Source: Isoptericola sp. BMS4
GTDB taxonomy: Bacteria; Actinomycetota; Actinomycetes; Actinomycetales; Cellulomonadaceae
Length of the DNA: 64,000 nucleotides
Direction: 5' to 3'
Assembly: GCF_011634835.1 (NCBI RefSeq)
Contig: NZ_SIRP01000001.1
Span: 1,207,928 to 1,271,927, forward strand
Positions 41,780 to 52,500 of the stretch are shown one piece after another. The notes beneath the pieces were generated by a model. It ran no database searches. It had not been told where the DNA came from and was given only the letters and a program-made list of their open reading frames with translations. The number at the start of each line of letters is the position of its first letter. Position 1 is the stretch's first letter. The translations under genes were made by a program, and so were the position numbers.

Positions 41780-43429
41780 ATGACGATGTCCACAGGGTTC
41801 CCCTGGCTCACGGTCCTCATCGTGTGGCCGCTGGTGGCGGCCGCCGCGACGGCGCTCACGGGCCTGGGCCGCGGCCGCCCGTCCGGCGGCCCGGTCACCG
41901 GCGGGAGGTTCGGGGCGTCCGCCGCCCGCTGGGTGGCGCTGGTCGGCGCGCTGGTCGAGGTGGTGCTGCTCGCGGGCGCGTTCGCCGCGTTCGACACCTC
42001 GGCGGCGGGCGAGCACCAGCTCGCCGAGACGCACTCCTGGATCCCGGCGCTCGGCGCGAGCTGGGCCGTCGGCGTCGACGGCGTCGGGCTGCTGCTCGTG
42101 GCGCTGTCCGTCGGGCTGGTGCCCGTGGTGATCGCGGCCGCGTGGCGCGAGCAGGGCGGCGACGCGGTGCGGCTGCGCCGCTACCTCGCCACCGTGCTCC
42201 TGCTGGAGGCGTTCATGGTCGCCGTGTTCGCCGCCCGGGACGTGTTCCTCTTCTACGTGCTGTTTGAGGCGATGCTCATCCCCGCGTACTTCCTCATCGG
42301 CGGGTTCGGGCAGGGCGCGCAGCGCCGCTACGCGGCGGTGAAGTTCCTGCTGTTCTCCCTCGCGGGCGGGCTGGTGATGCTGGTCGGCGTGGTGGCGCTC
42401 TACCTGCAGGTGCCGGTCGCCGAGCGGGGGCCGCAGGCGTTCCTCACCGACAACCTCACGGGCCTGGCGCTCGACCCGACGGCCGAGAAGCTGATGTTCG
42501 CCGCGTTCTTCCTGGCGTTCGCGATCAAGGCGCCGATGTTCCCGGTGCACACGTGGCTGCCGGACGTCGCGGAGAACGCCACGCCGGGCACGTCGACCCT
42601 GCTCATCTGCGTGCTCGACAAGGTGGGCACCTTCGGGATGCTCACCCTGTGCCTGCCGCTGTTCCCGGAGGCCAGCCGGTGGGCGGCACCGTTCGTCATC
42701 GTGCTCGCCGTGGTCTCCGTGCTCTACGGCGCGATCCTCGCGATCGGGCAGACCGACGTGCTGCGGCTGGTCGGCTACACGTCGGTGTCCCACTTCGGGC
42801 TGATCATCCTCGGCATGTTCACCTTCACGTCCCTGGGGACCGCCGGCTCGGGCCTCATGATGCTCAACCACGGCATCTCCACCGGGGCGCTGTTCCTGAT
42901 CGCCGGGTTCGCGATCGCGCGGCACCCGCGCCGCAGCCAGCTCGTCGGCGACTACGGCGGGCTGCGGTCCGTGGCCCCGGTGCTCGGCGGCACGTTCCTC
43001 GTCGCCGGCCTCTCGGCGGCCGCGCTGCCGGGCCTCGCGACGTTCGTCTCCGAGATCATGGTCTTCCTCGGCTCGTACGGGCGCTGGCCCGCCGCCGTGC
43101 TCGTGGCGGTGCCCGTCGTCGTGCTCGCCGGCGTGTACGTGCTCCTCATGTACCAGCGCATGTTCACCGGCGGCGTGAGCGACGAGCTCGCCGGCGCGCG
43201 CGACCTCGACGCCCGGGAGAAGACCGTGGCCGGGGTGCTCGTCGCCGCGCTGGTGGTCCTCGGGCTCGCGCCCGGGCCGGTGCTCGACTACGTGCGCGCG
43301 CCGGGCGAGGTCGCCGTCGAGCTCGTGGGCGAGACCGACCCGCCGCCCGTGCTCGGGGCGTCCTCCGCCGACGCCTCACCCGACCCGCGGTCCGCGCCCG
43401 CCGCGCCTCACGAGGGGAGCCTGCTGTGA
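41780..43429 (+). CDS. nuoM: NADH-quinone oxidoreductase subunit M
   Basis: A 549-residue antiporter-like subunit with 14 helices. The family's TM5 Glu is in LFYVLFEAMLIPAYFLIGG. The channel Lys is in AFAIKAPMFPVHTWLPDV, and SVSHFGLIILGMF and GGLRSVAPVLGGTFLVAGL follow. The ATG has GGAAGGA immediately upstream; another ATG lies two codons later. The TGA overlaps the nuoN GTG. The last 30 residues are Pro/Ala-rich. Confidence 0.97.
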   Translation: MTMSTGFPWLTVLIVWPLVAAAATALTGLGRGRPSGGPVTGGRFGASAARWVALVGALVEVVLLAGAFAAFDTSAAGEHQLAETHSWIPALGASWAVGVDGVGLLLVALSVGLVPVVIAAAWREQGGDAVRLRRYLATVLLLEAFMVAVFAARDVFLFYVLFEAMLIPAYFLIGGFGQGAQRRYAAVKFLLFSLAGGLVMLVGVVALYLQVPVAERGPQAFLTDNLTGLALDPTAEKLMFAAFFLAFAIKAPMFPVHTWLPDVAENATPGTSTLLICVLDKVGTFGMLTLCLPLFPEASRWAAPFVIVLAVVSVLYGAILAIGQTDVLRLVGYTSVSHFGLIILGMFTFTSLGTAGSGLMMLNHGISTGALFLIAGFAIARHPRRSQLVGDYGGLRSVAPVLGGTFLVAGLSAAALPGLATFVSEIMVFLGSYGRWPAAVLVAVPVVVLAGVYVLLMYQRMFTGGVSDELAGARDLDAREKTVAGVLVAALVVLGLAPGPVLDYVRAPGEVAVELVGETDPPPVLGASSADASPDPRSAPAAPHEGSLL

Positions 43430-45195
43430 ACGACTTCGTCGCACCGCCCATCGACTGGGCGGCCGTCTCGCCGGTCCTCGTCGTCCTCGCCGCGGGCGTC
43501 CTCGGCGTGCTCCTCGAGGCCTTCCTGCCGGCCCGGGCGCGGCGCGGCACGCAGGTGACGCTCGCGCTCGCGGCCCTCGGGGGCTCGCTCGTGGCGGTCG
43601 CGCTGCTGTGGCCCCGCGTGGCCGACGGCGCCGTCTCCGTCGTCGGAGGCTCCTACCTGCTCACGCCGTTCGGGCTCGGGGTCCAGGCCGTCGTCGCGAT
43701 CTGCGCGATCCTCGGCGTCCTCGTGGTCGCGGACCGCACGAGCACCGGGCAGGACGCCTTCGCGCCGTCGGCCGCCGCCGTGCCGGGCACCTCCTACGAG
43801 GACGCGACCCGGCGCGCGGGCCTGCAGCAGACCGAGATCTACCCGCTGCTGCTGTTCTCCACCGGCGGGATGCTGCTCTTCCCCGCCACGGACGACCTCA
43901 TGGTGATGTTCGTGGCGCTCGAGGTGCTGTCCCTGCCCCTGTACGTGCTGTGCGCGACGGCGCGCCGCCGGCGCCTGCTCAGCCAGGAGGCGGCGTTCAA
44001 GTACTTCCTGCTCGGCGCGTTCGCGTCCGCGTTGTTCATCTTCGGCGTCGCGCTCGTCTACGGCTTCTCCGGCTCCGTGCGCCTGCAGGAGGTCGTCGCC
44101 GTGCTCGCCGAGCCGAGCGTCTCGCCGCTCGGCACGATGCCGGCGCTCGTCGTCGTCGGCCTGCTCCTGGTGCTCACCGGCCTGCTGTTCAAGATCGGCG
44201 CCGCCCCGTTCCACACGTGGACGCCGGACGTGTACCAGGGCGCGCCCACCCCGGTCACCGGGTTCATGGCGGCCTGCACCAAGGCCGCTGCGGTCGGCGC
44301 GCTGGTGCGGGTGCTGTTCACCCTCGCGAACGGCTTCGACCCCGCGCTGCGGCACGACGTCGAGGTGGCGCTGTGGTCGGTCGCGATCCTCACCATGCTG
44401 GTCGGGACCGTCGCCGGCGCCGTGCAGACGGACGTCAAGCGCCTCCTGGGGTACTCCTCCATCGCGCACGCCGGGTTCCTGCTCGTCGGCGTGGTCGGGT
44501 TCGGCGAGCGCGGGTCCGCCGCGGTGCTGTTCTACCTGCTCGCGTACGGGCTGGCGACGATCGGCGCTTTCGCGGTCGTCACCCTGGTCCGCGAGCGGAC
44601 GGTGACCGCGGGTGAGCGGCCGGGCGACGGGCCGGTGCCGGACGACGGCGTCGTGCTGGGCGAGGCGACGCGCCTCGCGCAGTGGGCGGGGCTGGGGCGC
44701 CGCGCGCCCTGGCTCGTCGCGGCGTTCTCCCTCTTCCTGCTGTCCATGGCGGGCATCCCGCTCACCGCCGGGTTCCTCGCCAAGTTCGGGGTGTTCTCCG
44801 CGGCGGTCGACGCGGGCGCGTGGCCGCTCGCGCTGCTGGGCGTCCTGGCCTCGGCGGTGTCCGTGTTCTTCTACGTGCGCGTCATCGTGCTGACGGTGCT
44901 CACCCCGCCGGCCGACGCGGACGACGGCGCCGCCACGCCGGCAGGCACCGAGGTCTCGGGCGCGGGCGGGACCGCTCGCACGGACGTGGCCCCGAGCGGT
45001 ACGGGCGGTCCGGGCGGCACCGCGACGGAGGCGCCGGCCCGCGCGGCGGCGACGCGCACCGTGGTGACGGTCGTCGGGTCGCGGGGCCCCGCCGCGGTCG
45101 CGATCGCGCTGTGCGCGGCCGGCGTGCTGCTCCTGGGTCTGTTCCCGGCGGGGATGCTGGACCTGGCGCAGCAGGCGGCCCAGTTTCGCCCGTGA
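43426..45195 (+). CDS. nuoN: NADH-quinone oxidoreductase subunit N
   Basis: A 589-residue antiporter-like subunit. Family blocks include LMVMFVALEVLSLPLYVLCA with the TM5 Glu, EAAFKYFLLGAFASALFIFG, LLFKIGAAPFHTWTPDVYQG with the key Lys, and DVKRLLGYSSIAHAGFLLVG. Between the last two helices is a Gly/Thr/Ala-rich cytoplasmic insert of about 45 residues, absent from E. coli NuoN. It ends the nuo block; a GC hairpin follows within 15 bases. Confidence 0.96.
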   Translation: MNDFVAPPIDWAAVSPVLVVLAAGVLGVLLEAFLPARARRGTQVTLALAALGGSLVAVALLWPRVADGAVSVVGGSYLLTPFGLGVQAVVAICAILGVLVVADRTSTGQDAFAPSAAAVPGTSYEDATRRAGLQQTEIYPLLLFSTGGMLLFPATDDLMVMFVALEVLSLPLYVLCATARRRRLLSQEAAFKYFLLGAFASALFIFGVALVYGFSGSVRLQEVVAVLAEPSVSPLGTMPALVVVGLLLVLTGLLFKIGAAPFHTWTPDVYQGAPTPVTGFMAACTKAAAVGALVRVLFTLANGFDPALRHDVEVALWSVAILTMLVGTVAGAVQTDVKRLLGYSSIAHAGFLLVGVVGFGERGSAAVLFYLLAYGLATIGAFAVVTLVRERTVTAGERPGDGPVPDDGVVLGEATRLAQWAGLGRRAPWLVAAFSLFLLSMAGIPLTAGFLAKFGVFSAAVDAGAWPLALLGVLASAVSVFFYVRVIVLTVLTPPADADDGAATPAGTEVSGAGGTARTDVAPSGTGGPGGTATEAPARAAATRTVVTVVGSRGPAAVAIALCAAGVLLLGLFPAGMLDLAQQAAQFRP

Positions 45196-45206
45196 CGCCT
45201 CCCCGC

Positions 45207-45243
45207 CCCGCCCGGCGTGACCGACGTGACGCGCGCGGGCGGG
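45207..45243 (+). terminator. Hairpin after nuoN
   Basis: CCCGCCCG (45207-45214) and CGGGCGGG (45236-45243) are exact complements, with GCGT/ACGC pairing inside. It separates nuoN from the polyprenyl synthase gene, which has its own promoter, so it probably terminates the nuo transcript at least partially. Confidence 0.6.
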
Positions 45244-45275
45244 CTCTCGGTTCAGTGTTCCCGGGCGCGGGCGGA

Positions 45276-45281
45276 TAGGTT
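45276..45281 (+). promoter_or_regulatory. Leaderless -10 of the polyprenyl synthase gene
   Basis: TAGGTT is followed by six bases (CGGACC) and then the GTG start at 45288, the spacing found at menB, menC, menE and tetR. Confidence 0.6.
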
Positions 45282-45287
45282 CGGACC

Positions 45288-46346
45288 GTGACACGTGCAC
45301 CTTCCGCGCCGGCCCCGGGACCGGGGTCCTCGCCGCACTCGCCGCTGCCGACGGCGTTCCCCCTGCCCGACCCCGCGCTGGCCGACCGGCTGTCGGAGCG
45401 CCTGGCGAGGGTCGACGCGGCGCTCGCCGAGGCCGTGGCCTCGGCGGACGCGCTCGCCGACGACGCGGGGCGCCACCTGGTCACGGCCGGGGGCAAGCGG
45501 TTCCGCCCCTTGCTGACGCTGCTCGCCGGCGAGCTGGGCGACGGGACGCGGCCCGAGCTGGTCGACGCCGCCGTGGTCGTCGAGCTCACGCAGGTCGCCT
45601 CGCTCTACCACGACGACGTCATGGACTCCGCGCCGGTGCGCCGCGGCGCGCCCGCCGTGCACACGGTCTGGGGCAACTCGGTCGCGATCCTCGTGGGCGA
45701 CCTGCTGTTCTCGCGCGCCTCCGCGCTGGTGGCGGGGCTCGGGCCGGAGGCCGTGGTGCTGCAGTCGCGCACGTTCGAGCGCATGTGCCTGGGCCAGCTG
45801 CACGAGACCCTCGGGCCTCGCGACGGCGAGGACCCGGTCGCGCACTACCTGCAGGTGCTGAGCGACAAGACGGCGTCCCTCCTGGCCACCTCCGCGCAGC
45901 TGGGCGCGATGTTCGGTGGTTGCGACGACACGGTGGTCGGGGCCGTGGCCGCGTACGGCGAGAAGGTCGGCGTGGCGTTCCAGCTCGCGGACGACGTGCT
46001 CGACATCGCCTCGACCGGCGACGAGTCCGGCAAGACGCCCGGCACCGACCTGCGCGAGCACGTGCCGACGATGCCGGTGCTGCTGCTGCGCCAGCGTGTC
46101 GCGCGCGGCGAGGGCACCGCCGAGGACGCCGCCCTGCTGGCGCGGCTCGACGCCGACCTGTCGGACGACGCCACGCTCGCCGCGGCCGTGGCCGACCTGC
46201 GCTCCCACGACGCCCTCGCGGCGACCCGCGAGCTGGCGGTCCGGTGGGCGCGCGAGGCTGCCGCCGAGCTGGAGCCGCTGCCGGACGGGCCGGTCAAGCA
46301 GGCGCTGGCGGACCTCGCGACGGCGCTCGCCGACCGCGCGGCCTGA
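45288..46346 (+). CDS. Polyprenyl diphosphate synthase (menaquinone side chain)
   Basis: A 352-residue all-trans isoprenyl diphosphate synthase. The first Asp-rich motif DDVMD is in SLYHDDVMDSAPVRRG and the second DDVLD in FQLADDVLDIASTG; GGKRFRPLLTLL binds diphosphate. It extends farnesyl or geranylgeranyl diphosphate with isopentenyl diphosphate to the long chain that MenA attaches. The chain length is set by residues before the first motif and cannot be fixed by eye; MK-8 or MK-9 would be usual for this group. Downstream of nuo, as in many actinobacteria. GTG start with a leaderless -10. Confidence 0.93.
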   Translation: MTRAPSAPAPGPGSSPHSPLPTAFPLPDPALADRLSERLARVDAALAEAVASADALADDAGRHLVTAGGKRFRPLLTLLAGELGDGTRPELVDAAVVVELTQVASLYHDDVMDSAPVRRGAPAVHTVWGNSVAILVGDLLFSRASALVAGLGPEAVVLQSRTFERMCLGQLHETLGPRDGEDPVAHYLQVLSDKTASLLATSAQLGAMFGGCDDTVVGAVAAYGEKVGVAFQLADDVLDIASTGDESGKTPGTDLREHVPTMPVLLLRQRVARGEGTAEDAALLARLDADLSDDATLAAAVADLRSHDALAATRELAVRWAREAAAELEPLPDGPVKQALADLATALADRAA

Positions 46347-46369
46347 GGGCCGCAAGCCCGATTCCGCGC

Positions 46370-46393
46370 GGCATGGGGAGTCCTCCCCATGCC
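46370..46393. terminator. 22-bp palindrome between synthase and surface-protein genes
   Basis: GGCATGGGGAG and CTCCCCATGCC are exact 11-bp complements around TC. With a two-base loop it is more suited to a protein-binding operator or cruciform than to a stable RNA hairpin, although it sits about 24 bases after the synthase stop. Of the remaining 137 bases to the next start, only a CGAGATC/GATCTCG inverted repeat is notable. Confidence 0.5.
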
Positions 46394-46530
46394 CGGGGGC
46401 CGAGATCGGCTGTTGCTCGGGGACGAGATCTGGCAATCTTGCACCCGGCCGGATCTCGCGGCGCGTCGTCGACGACGGACGCGGCACCGCCGGGGTCGGC
46501 GCCGATCGACATCATTCTCAGGGGGAGCCG

Positions 46531-49500
46531 TTGGGCCTGTTCACTCGCGTGCGCGCTGACCGACGCACGGCCGTCTCGACGACGGTCGTGATCGCGCTGT
46601 CCGCCGGGATCGCGGTCGCGGCAGCCCTCTACGACGGCGAGGCCACGGCCGACGTCGACCTCGACGACTCGGGGGTGTGGGTCACCAAGGAGTCGGGCGG
46701 GCTCGTGGGCCGCTTCAACACGGAGGCGCAGGCGCTCGACGGCACCCTGCTCGCGGGGAGCCAGTCCTTCGACGTGGACCAGCAGGCGAGCGACGTGCTG
46801 GTGTCGGACGCCGGCTCCGGTTCGGCGAGCGTCGTCGACGTGGCCCGGCTCAAGTTCGCCTCGACGACGAAGCTCCCGCCGAACGCCAGGACGTCCATGG
46901 GCGGCGACCGCGTCGCGGTGGTGGACGGTGAGACGGGGGCGCTCTGGGTGACGCCGGTCGACAGGCTGGCGTCGCTGGACACCGAGGAGGTCGACCCCAC
47001 CGCGACGCTCGACGGCTCGGCGCAGGTCGTCGTCTCCGAGTCGGGCATCACCTACGCCGTCGTGCCCGCGCGGGACGTGCTGTGGACCGTCGAGCCGGGC
47101 AAGGAGCCCACCACGACCACGCTCGACATGCTCGACGGCGGGGACGACGTGGCGCTCACGACCGTGGGCGACGACGTCGTGGTCCTGGACCGCAGCACGG
47201 GCGAGCTCCGGCTCCCCGGCGGCGAGACGGTGGACGTCATGGACGCCCAGGGCGCGCAGCTGCAGCTCCCTGGCGAGAGCTCCGACTCCGTGGCCTACGC
47301 GACGTCGTCGTCGCTGGTGCTGCAGCCGCTGGGTGGCGGCACCGCCACGCGGCGGCAGGCGTCCGGCTCGCCGGCGTCGCCGGTCCAGCTGGGCGGCTGT
47401 CTCTACGGCGCCTGGTCCGGCAGCGGGCAGATCGTCCGCGACTGCGAGGGCACGGACCGCGACGTCGACCGCGCCCTGGAGGGCCTGTCCCAGAGCTCCG
47501 TGCTGCAGTACCGCGTCAACCGCAACAACGTGGTGCTCAACGACCTGTCCGCCGGCACCCTGTGGATGGCGCTGGAGGAGTACGAGAAGGTCGACGACTG
47601 GGACATCAAGCTGCCGGAGCAGGCGGAGGGCTCCGACGAGGACGCCGAGGACGCCAAGCCCGAGCTGGTCGACCAGACGGTCGTCGACCGCAAGAAGCAG
47701 GACCCGCCCAAGGCGGAGGACGACGACTACGGCGTGCGGCCCGGCCGGGCGACGGTGCTCGACGTGCTGGCGAATGACCTCGACCCGGACGGCGACGTCA
47801 TCACGGCCGAGCTGGTGGGTGACCAGCCGGACGGGTTCCGGGTCGAGCGCGTGCTCGGCGGCAAGGCGCTGCAGGCGGTCGTGCCCGAGGACGCGTCGGG
47901 CCAGGAGAGCTTCACCTACGAGGTGAGCGACGGGCGCGGCGGCACCGACCAGGCCAGCGTCTCCGTCAGGGTGGTGCCCGAGGACGAGAACAAGGCGCCG
48001 GAGCAGACGGGTGAGCCGGTGCTGCGGGTGGAGCGGGGCAAGTCCGCGAGCATCAAGGTGCTGCCCTTCTTCCGCGACCCCGACGGCGACGACGTGTACC
48101 TCGCGGCCGCGGAGTCCACCGTGCAGGGTGACGAGGTCCGGTCGTACCCCGACGGGACGGTGGAGTTCCGCGACAACGGGACCGCGACGGGCCGCAAGAA
48201 GGTCACCGTGACGGTCGGCGACCGGCGCGACGGCACGGTTGAGGGGACGCTCTGGGTGGACGTGCTCGGCGACAGCAACGAGGCCCCCGTGGCGGTGGGG
48301 GACCACGTGGTCGTCACGGCGGGCCAGCCGGTCACGGTCGAGCCGCTGAAGAACGACTCCGACCCGAACGGCGACGAGCTCCGGCTCGCCAAGGTGAACA
48401 ACGCCGCGCCGGCGGAGATCACCCCGAACTACGACGCGGGCACCTTCACGTTCCTCGCGCAGGAGCCGAAGTCCTACGACGTGCTCTACCAGGTGAGCGA
48501 CGGGCCGAACGCGACGACGGGCGTGGTCCGGGTCGACGTCCGGGCCCCGGACGACGCCTCCGGCGCGCCGATCGTCGTCTCCGACACGGCGATGCTGCCT
48601 GCGGGCGGGTCGACGCTGGTGGACGTGCTCGCGAACGACACCGACCCGGCGGGCGGCGTGCTCGTGGTGCAGTCGGTGGAGGTCCCCGACGACGCCGGGG
48701 TGTCCGTAGCTGTCCTCGACCACCAGATCCTGCGCATCAGCGAGACGCGGCGGATCCCGGACTCGGTCGTGCTCAAGTACACGGTCTCCAACGGCAACGA
48801 CATCTCCACGGGCGAGATCCGCGTGCTGCCCGTCCCGCCGCCGCAGCGGCTCCAGCCGCCGAACGCCGCCCCGGACGAGGTGACCGTGCGGGTCGGGGAC
48901 TACGTCAACATCCCCGTCCTGGAGAACGACTCCCATCCCGACGGGCTCGAGCTGACGCTCGGCGAGAAGCTCGAGCAGGACGTGGACCCCGCCATGGGCG
49001 AGGCGTTCTTCTCCGAGGACGTGCTCCGGTTCCGCGCCGGCTCGGAGCCGGGCACCGCCTACGCGATCTACACGGTCCACGACCCGAACGGTCAGGAGGA
49101 CTCGGCCCAGGTCACGATCCACGTCCGAGGCGGCGAGGAGAACACGGCCCCCGTGCCGCGGGACGTGGAGGCCCGCGTGCTCGCCGGCGGGACGACGCGC
49201 ATCCCCGTACCGCTGGACGGCATCGACCCCGACGGCGACTCCGTGCAGCTCACCGGGCTGGCCACCGGGCCGAGCCAGGGCAAGGCCGAGGTCGTGGACG
49301 GCTTCGTCGACTACCGGGCCAGCGAGGACGCGTCCGGCGCGGACTCGTTCCGCTACTCGGTGCAGGACGCCCGCGGCGAGATCGCCACCGGGGTGATCCG
49401 GGTCGGGATCGCCCGTCCGCCGGAGACGAACCAGCCGCCGGTGGCGGAGGACGACGAGGTCACGGTGCGTCCCGACCGCCGGGTCGCGGTCCCCGCGCTG

Positions 49501-52500
49501 GAGAACGACTCGGACCCGGACGGCGACCGGATCGGCCTCGTGCCCGGCGCGATCGAGGGTGGCGAGGACCTGTCGGCGGAGGTCTCGGGTGAGCGCGTCG
49601 TGGTGCGCACCCCGGGCGCCGAGGGCACGTCGACGTTCTTCTACGCGATCGAGGACACGTACGCCGCCCGCGCGTCGGCGTCCGTGAGCGTCACGGTGGC
49701 GAAGGACGCGCCGCTGCAGCCCCCGGTGGCGCGCGACGACTCCGTGGTGGTGGCGGACATCCTCGGCCAGACGTCGGTCACGGTCCCCGTGCTCGACAAC
49801 GACGAGGACCCTGACGGCGCGGCGGACGACCTCACGGTGGAGACGTCCGCGGAGTCGGCGACGGTGAGCCCCGAGGGCGAGATCGAGGTCGCGCTGACCG
49901 AGGACCGCCAGGTCATCACCTACACGGTCACCGACGTCGACGGCCTGACCGCGAAGGCGTTCCTCGTCGTGCCCGGGCAGGCGTCGACCCAGCCGATCCT
50001 CAAGCCGGGCCAGGCCCCGCTCGAGGTGAAGTCGGGCGAGTCGCTCGACATCGACATCGCCGACCACGTGCTCGTCGTGGAGGGGCGCAGCCCGCGCCTC
50101 ACGACGGCCGACCAGGTGAAGGCCCTCGAGGGCGAGGCCGACGTGACCGGCAAGACCACCATGACCTACACCCCCGAGGGCGAGTACGTCGGTCCGGCGT
50201 CGGTGACGTTCGAGGTGACCGACGGCGACGGTCCCGACGACCCGGACGGCCACACGGCCGTGCTGACGCTGCCGATCACGGTGGTCCCCCCGGACAACCT
50301 GCCGCCTGAGCCGGGCTCGCCGTCCGGGCAGGTCGCGGCGGGCGAGGAGAGCGCCGTCGACCTGGGCCGCTTCGCGACGGACCCGGACGGGGACGACCTG
50401 CGCTTCGAGCTCGGCGGCCTGCCCGAGGGGCTCGGCGCGACGCTGTCGGGCTCGCGGGTGACTCTCGAGGCCGACCCCACCGTGCCCAAGGGCACCACGC
50501 TCACGGTCCCGTACACGGTGACCGACGACGAGCACCCGCCGGTGGACGGCGAGATCACCGTCGAGGTCGTCGCCTCCACGCGGCCGCTGGCCCGCGCCGT
50601 CGAGGACGTCGTCGACGACGCGCACCAGGGCGAGCCGGTGTCGGTGCCCGTGCTGGCCAACGACTCCAACCCGTTCGAGGACCGGGGGCCGCTCGAGCTC
50701 GTGGGCGACCCCATCGTCGACACCGGTGTGGGGACCACGACGGTGGACGGCGACCAGGTGGTCGTCACGCCGCAGGAGGACTTCGTGGGCACGATGGTGG
50801 TGCGCTACACGGTGCAGGACGCGACGCAGGACTCGGACCGGAATGTCGAGGGCCGGGTCACGCTCAACGTGCTCGGTGCGCCCGAGGCGCCGACCACACC
50901 GCAGATCGAGGAGGTTCGCTCGGAGACGGTCGTGCTGTCCTGGACCCCGCCGGAGAACAACGGCTCCGAGATCACGGGCTACACCGTCACGTCGGACCAG
51001 GGCGACACCTTCGCCTGCAAGACGACGACGTGCACCCTCGACGGCCTGACGAACGACGTCACCTACACGTTCACCGTCGTGGCGGAGAACGCCGTGGGCG
51101 AGTCGGAGGAGTCGCCGGCCTCCGCCGAGGCCCGGCCCGACGAGAAGCCGGACCCGCCGGCGGCCCCGCAGCTCGAGTTCGGCGACGAGTCGCTGGTCGT
51201 GACGTGGCAGAACGCCACCTACGACGACCGGTCGGCGATCGAGTCGGTGAACCTGGAGATCTCCCCGGCGCCCGCGAACGGCGAGACGCAGAAGGTCGGG
51301 GTCACCGGCGAGCGGATCGTCTGGGAGGGCCTGACCAATGGCACCGCCTACAAGGTGCGGGTGCAGGCGGTCAATAAGGCGCCGGACCCGTCGGACTGGG
51401 GCGCGTGGTCCACCACGATGGTCCCGGCCGGGCCGCCGGCCGCGCCGGCCGCGCCGTCGGCCTCCCGCGTGGACACGCCGCTCGGCGGCCAGGTGCACGT
51501 CACGTGGAACGCCCCGGACGCCAACGGCGACCCGGTGAAGACCTACCACGTCGGCGTGTTCCGGGACGGCGAGCGTGTGGCCACCGAGACCAGCTCGACC
51601 ACGTCGATCGACCTGGAGGGCCTGGACACCAAGGCGAGCTACTCGTTCACCGTCGTGGCCGAGAACAAGGCCGGCAAGGGCGACGCGAGCCCGCGGTCGA
51701 ACGAGGTCACCCCGTACGGTCGGCCGACCGTCCCGGGCACGCCGTCGGCGAGCGTCGGGACGGGCATGAGCGGCCAGGCGGACGTGTCCTGGGGCGCGTC
51801 CGACGACAACGGCGACGCCGTGACCTACACGGTGGAGACGGACCAGGGCGGCAGCCGGGACACGACGGCCACGTCCCTGACGTACTCGGGGCTGTCGAAC
51901 GGCACCAACTACCGGTTCCGGGTCCGCGCCTGCAACGCGGCCGGCTGCTCGGACTGGACTCCGTACTCCAATCAGGTGAAGCCGTTCGGGCCGGTCCCGA
52001 CGCCGACCGTCACGGCCAAGGGCGGCGATCAGAAGGTGTCCTTCACCTGGTCGACATCCACGAACGGGCGCAGCATCTCCGTCAAGGTCTCAGGGGCGTT
52101 CTCCAGCACCGCCAAGAGCGGGAGCAAGACGGTGAACGCCGGATACTCGGACACCAAGAAGATCTGCGTGACCGCGACGGACACGGAGGGGCAGTCCGCG
52201 CAGAAGTGTGCGAGCGCGAAGTCGGACCCGAAGCCTCAGCCGACGGTCACCATCAGCAAGGGTGCGCCCGAGGACGGCAGCGACCCGTACGGGGACTGCA
52301 CGCACTCGTCGTGCCGGTACATCAACCTCACGATCCGCAACGCGGACCCGAACCAGAGCTTCAGCTACGAGTGCATGGCCAGCACCGGGCAGTTCTCCAC
52401 CTCGGGCACGGTCTGGCACTCACCGGTCGAGCAGACGCGGACCGACGGCTCGGGCAACGCAGGGCCGCGCGACCTGTACTGCTACTACGGCAACCCGGGC

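Noticed and set aside
46294-51549. A very long open frame antisense to the giant surface-protein gene
   Set aside because: High GC leaves few stops in other frames. The antisense product is Arg/His/Val-rich without domains, and the sense frame has clear repeat structure.
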